Origin: an uncultured Clostridium sp.
GTDB taxonomy: Bacteria; Bacillota; Clostridia; TANB77; CAG-508
Direction of reading: 5' to 3'
DNA length: 34,778 nucleotides
Assembly (NCBI GenBank): GCA_930989765.1
Contig: CAKNNA010000017.1
Span: 1 to 34,778, forward strand
Notes under the pieces: generated by a model
What the model saw: the letters and a program-made list of their open reading frames with translations, nothing else
The model's database searches: none
Told to the model about the DNA's origin: nothing
Part shown: one piece after another, positions 7,259-17,328 of the stretch
How positions within the stretch are numbered: the stretch's first letter is position 1
How the letters are laid out: each line of letters begins with the position of its first letter
Program-made: the position numbers and the translations under genes

Positions 7259-8235
7259 CCTGTTTTTAAAGCCATCCCACCAATATATATAAGATATATA
7301 ATTATGAATAATATTCCTGTTTTTCTATTTAACTCTCCTTTTTTATTTAAAGTAGTAATTAATTGTAAAATTATTGTTACTAATATCAAAATGATAATGG
7401 AAATATTAAAATTTGTAGCAAATACTAATGGTTTAATTATTGCTCCTATTCCCACTAATAAGCATAAATTTATAATATTAGACCCAATTATATTTCCTAA
7501 TAATAAATCTGTTTCATTATTTTTGGCTGATATAATTCCTGTTGTAATTTCTGGTAGGGATGTTCCTATTGCCACTATTGTCATACCTATAAATCCTTCT
7601 GATAATCCAATTGCTTTTGCAATTTCTACTGAATTGTCAACAACGAAATCTGCTCCAAATTTTAATCCTAGTATACCTAAAATCATGTATATTATTATAG
7701 TGCCTATAGAATAATTTTCTTTTGATTCAACTTCTTTTATTATTTCTTCATCAATTTTTTCATTATGTATTTTCTTTTCTTCATAAATAGAGTATATAAT
7801 GTATGCTATTGTATATGAAATCAATATAGCACCCTGCCATCTTGTAATTGTTTGTGCATTTCCTAGCTTATTTGTATTTCCTAAAAATAGTAATAAACAC
7901 ATCGTTGCAATTCCTATTGGAAGATGTTTTTTTACTATTCTTTTGTCAAATTTTATTGGTTTTATTAAACTTATTATTCCTATTACAAATAGAAAGTTAC
8001 AAATACAACTACCTATGGCATTCCCTATAATTAAATCTGAATGTCCTTCCATTGCAGATGTTATTGTTATAAATATCTCTGGTAGTGATGTCCCTACTGC
8101 AAGTATTGTTAATCCTATAAGCATTTCAGATAATCCAAGTCTTTTTGCTATACTTATTGCTGCTTTTACTAATAAATCTGCTCCTTTAATTAAGATTATA
8201 AAACCTATTACTATTAATAAAATTTCTAATATCAT
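7255..8235 (-). CDS. CaCA-family sodium/calcium antiporter (YrbG-like)
   Basis: This 326-residue inner-membrane exchanger has two homologous halves of about five membrane helices each. Each half has the alpha-repeat signature of the CaCA family: GTSLPEIFITITSAM with DLIIGNAIGSCICN (residues ~50-80), and GTSLPEITTGIISAKNNETD with LLLGNIIGSNIINL (~225-260). A charged cytoplasmic loop (EEKKIHNEKIDEEIIKEVES) separates the halves. Family members exchange Ca2+ for Na+ or K+; the ion specificity here cannot be read from sequence. It is a single gene convergent with the cotJC fragment, with its stop inside a hairpin repeat. The length is normal for the bacterial form. Confidence 0.9.
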   Translation of the reverse strand: MILEILLIVIGFIILIKGADLLVKAAISIAKRLGLSEMLIGLTILAVGTSLPEIFITITSAMEGHSDLIIGNAIGSCICNFLFVIGIISLIKPIKFDKRIVKKHLPIGIATMCLLLFLGNTNKLGNAQTITRWQGAILISYTIAYIIYSIYEEKKIHNEKIDEEIIKEVESKENYSIGTIIIYMILGILGLKFGADFVVDNSVEIAKAIGLSEGFIGMTIVAIGTSLPEITTGIISAKNNETDLLLGNIIGSNIINLCLLVGIGAIIKPLVFATNFNISIIILILVTIILQLITTLNKKGELNRKTGILFIIIYLIYIGGMALKTG

Positions 8236-8629
8236 ATATTTACTCCTCCTTTCTTTCGTTTAATTTTATATATTTTTTAGTTTATTTATTTTTATTATTT
8301 ATATTATTGAAAAAATTTTTTTCTTCAAGTAATTTTTAGATTTATATTGTTATCTTATATTTTCCCCCGTTTATGTGCTTTATATGTAAATTTATTAAAT
8401 AAAAATTATATTTATTTTCCTTTTTTATAGTTTCTATATTTAATATAACACAGATTTCAAATAATATTTCAATATTGATAGTGTACCACTCATAATAAAA
8501 TTAGCCTTAAAATACTTCTTATAGATATCTTATCATAGGATATTTTAATTTACATAATTTAATATTGAAAATAAATTAATACTATAGTATAATATATCTA
8601 TTAAAAAATTTGGAAAGAGGTAAAATAAA
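8236..8629. promoter_or_regulatory. Divergent intergenic region with promoter for YrdC gene
   Basis: This 394-bp, very AT-rich gap between divergent genes holds no credible ORF. It contains a near-consensus sigma-A promoter for the rightward gene: TTGAAA (8565-8570), 17 bp, TATAAT (8588-8593). Nothing clear is seen for the antiporter. Confidence 0.7.
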
Positions 8630-9271
8630 TTGCAGAATTATTTAAATTTTACTGATAAAATAGATTATTCAAAATTGAAAAAACCTTCTACAATAATCAA
8701 AAATGGAGGAATAGTCGTATTCCCTACAGAAACAGTATATGGAATTGGTACAAATGGGTTTGATAAAAATGCAATAAAAAAATTGTATGAAGCTAAAAAA
8801 AGACCCTTAAACAAGCCAATTAGTTTATTAGTAAATAGTATTGATATGATAAACGAAATTGCAAAAGATATTACTGAATTAGAATACACATTAATAAAAG
8901 AATTTTTTCCAGGACCACTTACTATTATTTTAAAGAAAAAAGATATTATTCCAAATATTCTAACTGCAAATTTAGATACAGTTGGAGTTCGTATGCCAGC
9001 AAATGAAATTGCTCTTAAATTGATAGAATATTCAGGAATACCTATTGCTACTTCTAGTAGTAATATTTCAGGAAAACCTAGCAGAACTAACTTAAGTAAT
9101 ATAATGAGAGATTTTAATAAAAATGTAGATTATTTTATAGACGATGGACCTAGTAAAATTGGTCTTGCTTCTACTATTATACAAATTATTGATGGAACTT
9201 TGCATATTTTGAGACAAGGTTATATTACAGAAAATCAAATAAAAAATGTTTGTGCTAAATTTTTAAAATGA
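8630..9271 (+). CDS. L-threonylcarbamoyladenylate synthase (YrdC/Sua5)
   Basis: This 213-residue YrdC-fold enzyme makes threonylcarbamoyl-AMP from threonine, bicarbonate and ATP for the t6A37 modification of ANN-decoding tRNAs. Family signatures are GGIVVFPTETVYGIGTNGFD (residues ~27-46), the basic KKRPLNKPISLLV (~56-68), FFPGPLTIILKK (~90-101), GVRMPANEIALKL and IATSSSNISGKPSRTN (~139-154). The length fits the short form without the SUA5 C-terminal domain. The start is TTG (8630-8632) with GGAAAGAGG upstream; the next in-frame ATG would remove the core. Its TGA (9269-9271) lies inside hairpin repeat copy 2. It is convergent with pyk. Confidence 0.92.
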   Translation: MQNYLNFTDKIDYSKLKKPSTIIKNGGIVVFPTETVYGIGTNGFDKNAIKKLYEAKKRPLNKPISLLVNSIDMINEIAKDITELEYTLIKEFFPGPLTIILKKKDIIPNILTANLDTVGVRMPANEIALKLIEYSGIPIATSSSNISGKPSRTNLSNIMRDFNKNVDYFIDDGPSKIGLASTIIQIIDGTLHILRQGYITENQIKNVCAKFLK

Positions 9272-9298
9272 ACTTTAAGGAACGTCCCTAAAGTTCAT
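9268..9298. repeat. GAACTTTA hairpin repeat, copy 2 (bidirectional terminator)
   Basis: Identical to copy 1 over 31 bp. It sits between the convergent YrdC gene and pyk, contains the YrdC stop codon and has T/A-rich flanks on both sides, so it can terminate both transcripts. Confidence 0.78.
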
Positions 9299-9305
9299 TT
9301 TTAAA

Positions 9306-10748
9306 TTATACTATTGCAACTCCACCTATTACTTTGTTTTCTGTTGCATTTGGTAATATTTTTGGTCCTCCTGCAAGAACAATTTTATCTCCTTTTTCAA
9401 GAACTCCTTCGTTTTCTAATTCTTTGATTCCTTTTTGTAGCATATCTTCTATTGTTTTTTCTCCTTTTACTAATATAGGTGTTACATTCCATGCTACTGA
9501 TAGTTGATAATATGTTTTTTCTGAGTCTGTAATAGCAAATATTGGGCATCCTGCACCTAATCCTGCTATGTTTCTTGCTGAATCTCCTGTGTGTGTATAT
9601 GCTACTATTGCATCTGCTTGTAATTTTTGTGCTGTTACACATGTTGTGTATGCAACATTTTTTTCTAGGTCTTGTGGGTCTATGTTTATTGTTTTTTTGT
9701 TGAATCTTTTCCAGTAATTAATTGATCCTTCAACATTTTTAGATATTTTTACCATTGCTTCTACACATTCTACTGGATATTTTCCCATTGCACATTCTCC
9801 TGAAAGCATTATACAACTTGTTACATCATATACAGCATTTGCTACGTCACTTACTTCAGCTCTTGTTGGTCTTGGGTTTTGTGTCATTGATTCTAACATT
9901 TGTGTTGCTGTAACTACTGGTTTTCCAACTTGGTTACATCTTTTTATAAAGTGTTTTTGTACAACTGGAACTTGTTCCATTGGTATTTCTACACCCATGT
10001 CTCCACGTGCTACCATTATTCCATCTGATAATTCTAATATTTCTTCGAAATTGTCTATTCCTTCTTGACTTTCAATTTTAGAGATTATTTTTATGTTCTC
10101 TCCACCATTTTCGTTTAATAATTTTCTAATTTCTTGTACATCTTGAGCTCTTCTTACAAATGATGCTGCTATAAAATCGAATCCTGCTTTTATACCATTT
10201 GTTATATCATCAATATCTTTTTGAGCAAGTGCTGGTAAGTTTAATTTTAACCCAGGTACATTCATTGTTTTTCTGCTTCCTAATCTTCCTGTATTTAATG
10301 CTTTACATAGAATATCTTTGCCTTTTATTTCTACTACTTGGAATTCTATTGCTCCATCATCAACTAATATTTTTGCTCCTGGTTTTACATCTTGATATAA
10401 GTTTTTGTAACTTACTGTTGTTTTTGTTTCGTTTCCTATTATATCATCATATACAAATGTGAATTCTTGTCCTTCTTTTATTGTTACTTTTTCATCACCA
10501 GATTCTAATTTTCCTGTTCTTATTTCAGGTCCTTTTGTGTCTAATAATAAAGCTACAGGTTTATTTAATTTTTCTCTTACTCTTTTAATTGTAGCAATTT
10601 TTTCTGCATTTTCTTCATATCCACCATGTGAAAAATTAATTCTTGCTACATTTAACCCAGCTTTTACTAGATTTGTAAACATTTCTTCACTTTCACTTGC
10701 TGGTCCTATTGTTCCTATTATGTTTGTTTTTCTTAAAACTTGTTTCAT
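9306..10748 (-). CDS. pyk: Pyruvate kinase
   Basis: This 480-residue glycolytic enzyme converts phosphoenolpyruvate and ADP to pyruvate and ATP. Conserved segments are NIIGTIGPASES (residues ~9-20), NFSHGGYEENAEKI, LLDTKGPEIRTG (~64-75), the active-site lysine in IISKIESQEGI (~220), the metal-binding VARGDMGVEIP (~246-256) and VTATQMLESMTQNPRPTRAE (~280-299). The C-terminal regulatory domain ends at about 480, without the extra PEP-utilizer domain of Bacillus pyruvate kinases. GGGAGG precedes the ATG. It is transcribed alone from a consensus promoter that lies 11 bp from foldback element A. Confidence 0.96.
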   Translation of the reverse strand: MKQVLRKTNIIGTIGPASESEEMFTNLVKAGLNVARINFSHGGYEENAEKIATIKRVREKLNKPVALLLDTKGPEIRTGKLESGDEKVTIKEGQEFTFVYDDIIGNETKTTVSYKNLYQDVKPGAKILVDDGAIEFQVVEIKGKDILCKALNTGRLGSRKTMNVPGLKLNLPALAQKDIDDITNGIKAGFDFIAASFVRRAQDVQEIRKLLNENGGENIKIISKIESQEGIDNFEEILELSDGIMVARGDMGVEIPMEQVPVVQKHFIKRCNQVGKPVVTATQMLESMTQNPRPTRAEVSDVANAVYDVTSCIMLSGECAMGKYPVECVEAMVKISKNVEGSINYWKRFNKKTINIDPQDLEKNVAYTTCVTAQKLQADAIVAYTHTGDSARNIAGLGAGCPIFAITDSEKTYYQLSVAWNVTPILVKGEKTIEDMLQKGIKELENEGVLEKGDKIVLAGGPKILPNATENKVIGGVAIV

Positions 10749-10778
10749 TTTATATTCCTCCCTTTCAAACTGTTTTTT

Positions 10779-10807
10779 ATTATACCATGTTAATTGCTTA
10801 TTTTCAA
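10779..10807 (-). promoter_or_regulatory. pyk promoter
   Basis: On the minus strand: TTGAAA (10802-10807), 17-bp spacer, TATAAT (10779-10784), a near-consensus sigma-A promoter 30 bp upstream of the pyk start. Confidence 0.8.
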
Positions 10808-10818
10808 CACTTTTTTTC

Positions 10819-11134
10819 TATTTTCTTGGATTCATAATTTAATTTTAGATGACCTCATACTTTGGGTAGATTAGGTTTCATTTGGGGGTGTATGTAAAAA
10901 ATATTTATTCCATTCCTCGGTTTGTTACATTACCTATGCCTTCTAAGACTAAAACAAACGAGCCTCTCGCGATACCTGCTAAGCTTCCTCATTTATTTTA
11001 GTCTAAGAAGGCATACGGTAATTCCACGGCACATTCGTCATTTCATAAATATTTTTTACATACACCCCCAAATGAAACCTAATCTACCCAAAGTATGAGG
11101 TCATCTAAAATTAAATTATGAATCCAAGAAAATA
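10819..11134. repeat. Nested foldback element A: 90-bp perfect inverted arms, 136-bp core
   Basis: Arms 10819-10908 and 11045-11134 are perfect reverse complements over 90 bp. The 136-bp core (10909-11044) has its own stem, TATGCCTTCTAAGACTAAAA (10935-10954) with 10996-11015 (20 bp, one mismatch), extended by ATTACC/GGTAAT around a bulged C. The apical loop starts CGAGCCTCT and ends CCTCATTTA. The core matches that of element B in its loops but not in its stems. It fills most of the 268-bp gap between pyk and the thioesterase gene and contains no ORF. It could be a mobile foldback DNA or a structured RNA. Confidence 0.85.
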
Positions 11135-11139
11135 AAAAA

Positions 11140-11170
11140 TGTCCAAAAAATAACTGTCCCTAAATGGACA
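11140..11170. terminator. TGTCCA/TGGACA hairpin after thioesterase gene
   Basis: TGTCCA (11140-11145) pairs with TGGACA (11165-11170), enclosing TGTCCC. It lies 3 bp after the thioesterase stop in the direction of transcription and belongs loosely to the TGTCC repeats seen elsewhere in the window. The minus strand continues into a T-rich run. Confidence 0.45.
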
Positions 11171-11173
11171 CAT

Positions 11174-11905
11174 CTAATTCCATACTTCTCCTATTGCATG
11201 GAGTATAGTTCTATCTTCATTATATATACATACTTTATGTTTTTCGTTTTCAAAGATATAATCACAATTTAAAATTTCCTTTGGCTTAATTTCCTTTTTG
11301 TAATGAATTCGTACATTATCAAAAGTTTCATTAATATATATATCTTCTGGTAAAGCTTCATAAACTAAATCTAGATAATATAAATTATGCATATGTCCAT
11401 TTAAGTCTATATCTTTTCTGTTTACTTTATATTTTGTTGTTTTATATGTATTGTCTTCTTTTGATATTTCTATTTTTTCTAATATTTTATTTTCAAATAC
11501 GCTTTTTTCTTCAGGCTCATATTTTTCTATAATTTCTTCACTTAATTTAACAATTTTTCCTTTTTTAATATCTACCATAGCCCATTTTGATGTAGCTATT
11601 GCACATAATTCACCTTTTTGATTATAAATTTCAAAATCACGGTAAGAAGAAGCTTTATTCATAGCTCTTCCCCATGTTTTTATTTTTAAAATATCTCCAT
11701 AAACTGCTCTTTTTAGTACTTTTAATTTCCAATCTAGAAGTACCCAAGCTAGTCCTGTTTTATTTGTAAATTCTGCTCCATAACCTACTAAGTCTGATTG
11801 ATATGCTCCTATATTTTCTAAAAATTCTAATATAGCTCTATTTTTTATTTTATTATCTTTTCCTATATCTTTTAAGCCCATTTTAAAATTTTCTGTATAT
11901 ATCAT
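11174..11905 (-). CDS. Acyl-ACP thioesterase
   Basis: This 243-residue double-hotdog protein of the plant FatA/bacterial TE family hydrolyses acyl-ACP to release free fatty acids. Family features are the first hotdog with LGIGAYQ-like residues (FLENIGAYQSDLVGYG), WVLLDWKLKVLKRAVYGDIL (residues ~55-75), WGRAMNKASSYRDFEIYN (~80-97) and the second hotdog with the catalytic-type DIDLNGHMHNLYYLDLVYEA (~166-185; Asn/His). A GTG at 11936-11938 would add 11 residues but has no ribosome site. The ATG at 11903-11905 has AGGAAG 8 nt upstream and is chosen. It lies 43 bp downstream of pgi and is probably co-transcribed with it. Confidence 0.88.
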   Translation of the reverse strand: MIYTENFKMGLKDIGKDNKIKNRAILEFLENIGAYQSDLVGYGAEFTNKTGLAWVLLDWKLKVLKRAVYGDILKIKTWGRAMNKASSYRDFEIYNQKGELCAIATSKWAMVDIKKGKIVKLSEEIIEKYEPEEKSVFENKILEKIEISKEDNTYKTTKYKVNRKDIDLNGHMHNLYYLDLVYEALPEDIYINETFDNVRIHYKKEIKPKEILNCDYIFENEKHKVCIYNEDRTILHAIGEVWN

Positions 11906-11948
11906 GTTTTCTACTTCCTTTTTTGCTTTTAAATTCACTTTTCTTATT

Positions 11949-13268
11949 TTAATATCCTGGTTTTTTTAATAGTTTAAACATATTTTTCTTGTATTCTTCC
12001 ACTCCTGGTTGATTGAATGGGTTTACTCCTAATATCATTCCTGACATACTGCAGGCTTTTTCAAAGAAATATATTAGTTCTCCTATGTTTTCTTCATCTA
12101 ATTTATTTAATGTTATTTTTATATTTGGAACATCTCCAGATGTATGTGCTTTTATTGTTCCTTCCATTGCTTTTTTGTTTACATAGTCTAGTTTTTTGCC
12201 TGCTAAATAGTTTAATCCGTCTAAATTATCTTCATCTGATTGTATTTCTATATCTGAATTTGGATTTTTTATATCTATTACTGTTTCAAATAGATTTCTT
12301 CTGCCTTCTTGAATATATTGTCCCATTGAGTGTAAGTCTGTTGTAAAGTCTACTCCTGCTGGGAATATTCCTTTTTGCTCTTTTCCTTCACTTTCACCAA
12401 ATAATTGTTTCCACCATTCTGTAAAATAGTGCATTTTAGGCTCATAATTAACTAATATTTCTATATCTTTATATAATCTATATAATATATTTCTTGCAAC
12501 AGCATATTGATAACATTCATTATATTTTAAATTAGGGTCATTGTATCTTTCTTGTGCTGTTAATGCACCAGCCATTAATTTGTCAATATCAATTCCAGCT
12601 GTTGCTATAGGAAGCAAACCTACTGCTGTAAGTACAGAATATCTTCCCCCTACATTGTCTGGTACCACAAATTGCTCATAACCTTCGTTTTCTGCTAAAG
12701 TTTTTAGTGCTCCTTTTGCTTTATCTGTTGTTGCATATATTCTACTTCTTGCTTCTTCTATTCCATATTTATTTTCTAACATTTCTCTGAAGATTCTAAA
12801 TGCTATTGCAGGCTCTGTAGTAGTTCCAGATTTTGATATTACATTAACAGAAAAGTCTTTGTCTCCAATATATTCTATTAGTTCATTTAAATAATTTGCA
12901 CTTAAACTGTTTCCTGCATATAATATTTGTGGTGCTTTTCTTTCTTTATTTGAAAGCATATTAAAAAATGAACTTGTTAAGCTTTCTATTACTGCTCTTG
13001 CTCCTAAATATGACCCCCCAATACCTATTACAACTAATATGTCAGATTCTTTTTTTATTTTTTTAGCTGCTTTTTTTATTCTTGAAAATTCTTTTTTATC
13101 ATAATTTGTAGGTAGTTCAAGCCATCCAACAAAATCTTTTTCGTCATTTGCTCTATTATGTAAGTTTTTGTGTATATTTTCAACTTCTTCACTATATTTT
13201 AATATTGATTTTTGTGAAATTCCACTTTCTTTTAAATCTAGTTTTAAATTTGACATAAAATCACTCAC
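11949..13268 (-). CDS. pgi: Glucose-6-phosphate isomerase
   Basis: This 439-residue short-form enzyme of Firmicutes interconverts glucose-6-phosphate and fructose-6-phosphate. Signatures: [19 protein letters not shown] (~80-98), the sugar-phosphate loop [20 protein letters not shown] (~142-161), [20 protein letters not shown] (~201-220), [20 protein letters not shown] (~290-309, catalytic Glu) and a C-terminal [16 protein letters not shown] with the catalytic lysine. It is part of a minus-strand run following spoIIP and is separated from it by 109 bp, mostly AT-rich without a clear element. Confidence 0.95.
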   Translation of the reverse strand: MSDFMSNLKLDLKESGISQKSILKYSEEVENIHKNLHNRANDEKDFVGWLELPTNYDKKEFSRIKKAAKKIKKESDILVVIGIGGSYLGARAVIESLTSSFFNMLSNKERKAPQILYAGNSLSANYLNELIEYIGDKDFSVNVISKSGTTTEPAIAFRIFREMLENKYGIEEARSRIYATTDKAKGALKTLAENEGYEQFVVPDNVGGRYSVLTAVGLLPIATAGIDIDKLMAGALTAQERYNDPNLKYNECYQYAVARNILYRLYKDIEILVNYEPKMHYFTEWWKQLFGESEGKEQKGIFPAGVDFTTDLHSMGQYIQEGRRNLFETVIDIKNPNSDIEIQSDEDNLDGLNYLAGKKLDYVNKKAMEGTIKAHTSGDVPNIKITLNKLDEENIGELIYFFEKACSMSGMILGVNPFNQPGVEEYKKNMFKLLKKPGY

Positions 13269-13377
13269 TTTCTTTTAATTTTCAGTTATTATATAAGAAA
13301 AAATTTTTTTTAGCAATAGTTTTTAAATAAATATAATAAAAGAAAGCATCCCAAACAATGTCTATATAATAAGTTTT

Positions 13378-14574
13378 TCAATTTTTTAATATTTCATCTA
13401 AAACTCTTGCCAAATATTTCATACTTGTTAAACATTGCTCTAAAGTATTCCCAGTTGCACCAACTTCTATAATACTTGCAAATTTACCTGTATGCTGGTT
13501 ATATCTAGAAGTTGTAAGCATTAGTGGTTTAAATAGCCCTGGATACATTTCCTCTGCCTTTTGTTGTAACATAACTGCAAACTTTAAGTTTTGATTCCAA
13601 TTTGGATGATATAATCCCCCTGCATTTGTACCTATTACAAACATTAATTGTGCAGCATAGTCATCTCCTATTTTAACTGTTGGTGCATAATCTTCTCTAC
13701 TTCCTATTGCATCTCTATGTAAATCTATAATAATGTCTGCTTTATAGCTTTGAAGAATATTTTCTACTGTTTTTAGCGAATTTGTATATGAGCCATTATA
13801 TGAAGGATAATCATGATAACTTGTATCATGCATTACTGATAACCCATAATTTTTTAGCCCTGTTTCTAACTCTGTACCAACTCTTGTAACTGTAAAATTT
13901 AAATCAGTAGTTCTAAAATTTCCTGTTGGTGTGTATGGATATAAGTCACTTGATGTGTAACTTTCACAACTATGTGTATGAAATAAAATTATGTTTTTAT
14001 TTTCTATTGTTATATCTGGTTTTAGTATATCTTCTGTTAATGAATAAGATGTTTGATTTTTTATTTTTACATTTCCATATTGTACATTAAAACTTTCTGC
14101 AATTGGATTATTTGTAACTACTTCAGTTGGTAAACCTGTTTTTGCAATTTGTTCGTTTTCTTCTTGAGCAATAGTTTTACTTTGTTCGTTTGGGGTATTT
14201 TCTTGAGTTTCTTCTTCATTTACTACTTGATTTTCTGCATTTTCAGGTTTATTATTTTCATCTAATGACCCTATTAAACTCATTTCTGTTTTTAAAATTT
14301 TTTCTGATAATGTTTCATCTTCTTTTTTTGTTTCTTCTTCTTTTTCTTCTACACTCGACATAGCAGGTATTGTTTGTTCTAAAATACCTGTTAAACTTTT
14401 TCCTTTTATTTGAGAGATTTTTTCTGCAATGTCTTTTCCTAAATTATTTTCATTTTGTTTTTCTTTTTTAGATGATATGTATTTTGGTAATAAACTTATG
14501 AGCAATACTAAAACTGCTAAAATTATAAGAAATTTAATTATATCTTTCATTTTTAATACTGCAACATTAAACAT
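13378..14574 (-). CDS. spoIIP: Stage II sporulation protein P (engulfment hydrolase)
   Basis: This is a 398-residue membrane-anchored protein. Residues ~10-28 are a transmembrane anchor (IIKFLIILAVLVLLISLLP). A long Glu/Asn-rich linker follows (to ~165). The SpoIIP amidase/endopeptidase domain occupies ~170-398: ILFHTHSCESYTSSDLYPYT (metal-ligand His and Glu), TRVGTELETGLKNYGLSVMH, DIIIDLHRDAIG (catalytic His) and GKFASIIEVGATGNTLEQCL. With SpoIID and SpoIIM it remodels septal peptidoglycan during forespore engulfment. AAGGAG precedes the chosen ATG. A hairpin terminator separates it from the upstream WG-repeat gene, so it is probably transcribed by a sporulation sigma factor; no clear -10/-35 was read. 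Confidence 0.92.
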   Translation of the reverse strand: MFNVAVLKMKDIIKFLIILAVLVLLISLLPKYISSKKEKQNENNLGKDIAEKISQIKGKSLTGILEQTIPAMSSVEEKEEETKKEDETLSEKILKTEMSLIGSLDENNKPENAENQVVNEEETQENTPNEQSKTIAQEENEQIAKTGLPTEVVTNNPIAESFNVQYGNVKIKNQTSYSLTEDILKPDITIENKNIILFHTHSCESYTSSDLYPYTPTGNFRTTDLNFTVTRVGTELETGLKNYGLSVMHDTSYHDYPSYNGSYTNSLKTVENILQSYKADIIIDLHRDAIGSREDYAPTVKIGDDYAAQLMFVIGTNAGGLYHPNWNQNLKFAVMLQQKAEEMYPGLFKPLMLTTSRYNQHTGKFASIIEVGATGNTLEQCLTSMKYLARVLDEILKN

Positions 14575-14671
14575 AAATTTTCTTCTCCTTGTCCAAAGCT
14601 TCTATAAGTTATTATATGCCTAAACTTTTATAATATGCTTCTAATTAATTTTAATATTTTGGAATTTAGAT

Positions 14672-14726
14672 AAAAAAAAGAGAATTATATCTACCACTTA
14701 TTGGTTTTATATATTCTCTTTTTTTA
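14672..14726. terminator. Terminator between WG-repeat gene and spoIIP
   Basis: An A8-GAGAA stem pairs with TTCTC-T7 across a ~25-nt loop, with T-runs on both strands, so it acts in either direction. It lies 50 bp after the WG-repeat gene's stop. Confidence 0.7.
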
Positions 14727-14775
14727 TATTATTAAATTTTTTTAATATTTATTAAAGCTTTTTCAGTTATAAAAT

Positions 14776-16140
14776 TTATGTTCCACTTGTTGTATTATCT
14801 AAATTTGTTCCACCTGAATTTACACTCACAATATTTAAGTATTCTATTATATCTAATTCTTGGTCATTAAATGTCATTTTGTAATATTTTTGTCCACCAC
14901 TTATATACATATATGCATCATCTAACATTGGTGGTATTATCTCTTCTCCTTCTGCATTTATTATTCCATATTTATTGCCTGAATTAACTACCATAACATT
15001 ATAATTAGGTATAACTAATAAATTCATTGCATTTTTACTTGTTGTTGCTTTATATCCTAAATTGTCATATTTAAAATCTACTACTTGTTTTCCGTTTTTA
15101 TCAAAGAATCCCCATTTTCCGTCATTTTGCACTGGAATTAAGTTGTCTAATAATATATATTTATTTTTTATATCATTATTTGAAAATGATGTTATGTCTG
15201 CACCTATGTTGTCATATTCGATATATATTTTTATATTTCCATTTGTATCTATTACTCCACTTTTCCCTTCTCTTTTTGCAAGTAATAGTCCTAAATCACT
15301 ATCCATTAATGTAAGTTCATCATATAGTATTTGAACTTTTAAGCTTCCTTGATTATTCATAATTCCTTTTTTATTGTTACTTGTTATTAAAAAGTTTCCT
15401 GTTGATGGCATATATTCTATTGAATCATATTTTGGCTCTATTATTGCTTCTCCAGTTTGAGCATTTATTACTCCATATTGATCTTTTTTTACTACTAGCA
15501 TACCATTTAATATTGCTTTATAATTATTGAAATTGTCTTGTATTTCTGTATAACCATAATCTAATACACTATTTTGATAGCTTTGAATTAGATAATCTAA
15601 TGTATAGATATATATTCTATTTTTTTCCTTGTCATATGTAAAACTTGCATTAAATGCTTTTTGCATTCCGTCTTCAGACATATACATTTTACCATTATTT
15701 GAAATTACAACTTGGTCTAAATATAAATATTCGTAGTTTTCTCCAGTTGATGATGTTGAATTTAAATATAATTTATATATCTTATTTGATTGCAAAGAAA
15801 AATTTGCAACTTCTTCTGCTGATTGTACATAGCATTTACTCGTGTCTTCAGACCTATTGCTATATTCGCCATTATAACTTTCATATCCAAGAACAGGTGC
15901 TATATCTCTTATTGATATATATATTTCTCCATCTTCACTTGTTAGTAAATATTGTTCAATATCATTATTAATTCCACCATTTACATATATTTTTAATTTT
16001 GAGTTGTCTATATAGTATATTGCAATTACAATTCCTATAATTACTAGCACTAGTAATATTATTATTGCTAAAATTATTCTTGATATTAGTTTTGTTTTAC
16101 TTTTATCCTTTTCTTTATAACTTTCTTCTACTAAATTCAT
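14776..16140 (-). CDS. Membrane-anchored WG-repeat protein with stalk-like N-domain
   Basis: This is a 454-residue extracytoplasmic protein. The N-terminal tail is cytoplasmic and charged, followed by one membrane helix (residues ~21-46, IILAIIILLVLVIIGIVIAI). Residues ~50-190 resemble the copper-amine-oxidase N-terminal-like domain seen in clostridial surface proteins (IYVNGG, EDGEIYISIRDIAPVLGY, YDKEKNRIYIYT). Five WG-type repeats follow: YGVINAQTGEAIIEPKYDSI, KKGIMNNQGSLKVQILYD, KSGVIDTNGNIKIYIEYDNI, KWGFFDKNGKQVVDFKYDNL and KYGIINAEGEEIIPPM. WG repeats probably form a propeller-like binding surface; the ligand is unknown. It lies 41 bp downstream of tgt's restored stop, probably in the der-plsY-tgt operon. 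Confidence 0.82.
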   Translation of the reverse strand: MNLVEESYKEKDKSKTKLISRIILAIIILLVLVIIGIVIAIYYIDNSKLKIYVNGGINNDIEQYLLTSEDGEIYISIRDIAPVLGYESYNGEYSNRSEDTSKCYVQSAEEVANFSLQSNKIYKLYLNSTSSTGENYEYLYLDQVVISNNGKMYMSEDGMQKAFNASFTYDKEKNRIYIYTLDYLIQSYQNSVLDYGYTEIQDNFNNYKAILNGMLVVKKDQYGVINAQTGEAIIEPKYDSIEYMPSTGNFLITSNNKKGIMNNQGSLKVQILYDELTLMDSDLGLLLAKREGKSGVIDTNGNIKIYIEYDNIGADITSFSNNDIKNKYILLDNLIPVQNDGKWGFFDKNGKQVVDFKYDNLGYKATTSKNAMNLLVIPNYNVMVVNSGNKYGIINAEGEEIIPPMLDDAYMYISGGQKYYKMTFNDQELDIIEYLNIVSVNSGGTNLDNTTSGT

Positions 16141-16181
16141 TTGTTTTCTCCCTTCATTTTTTTGACTATTTTTACCTATAA

Positions 16182-17310
<1,129 letters not shown>

Positions 17311-17328
17311 CTATTTCCTTTCTTGTCT

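Noticed and set aside
9397..9642. 81-codon minus-strand ORF within pyk
   Set aside because: Out-of-frame overlap with a fully conserved pyruvate kinase; no ribosome site.
10909..11044. Foldback core as a group II intron, CRISPR tracr or known riboswitch
   Set aside because: No intron domain V, no repeat-like anti-repeat, and copies lie in opposite orientation relative to adjacent genes, which does not suit a cis-regulatory RNA.
15654..15971. Plus-strand ORFs opposite the WG-repeat, tgt, thyA, ligA and other genes
   Set aside because: They are Leu/Phe/Tyr-rich shadows of AT-rich antisense DNA with no ribosome sites and no family resemblance.
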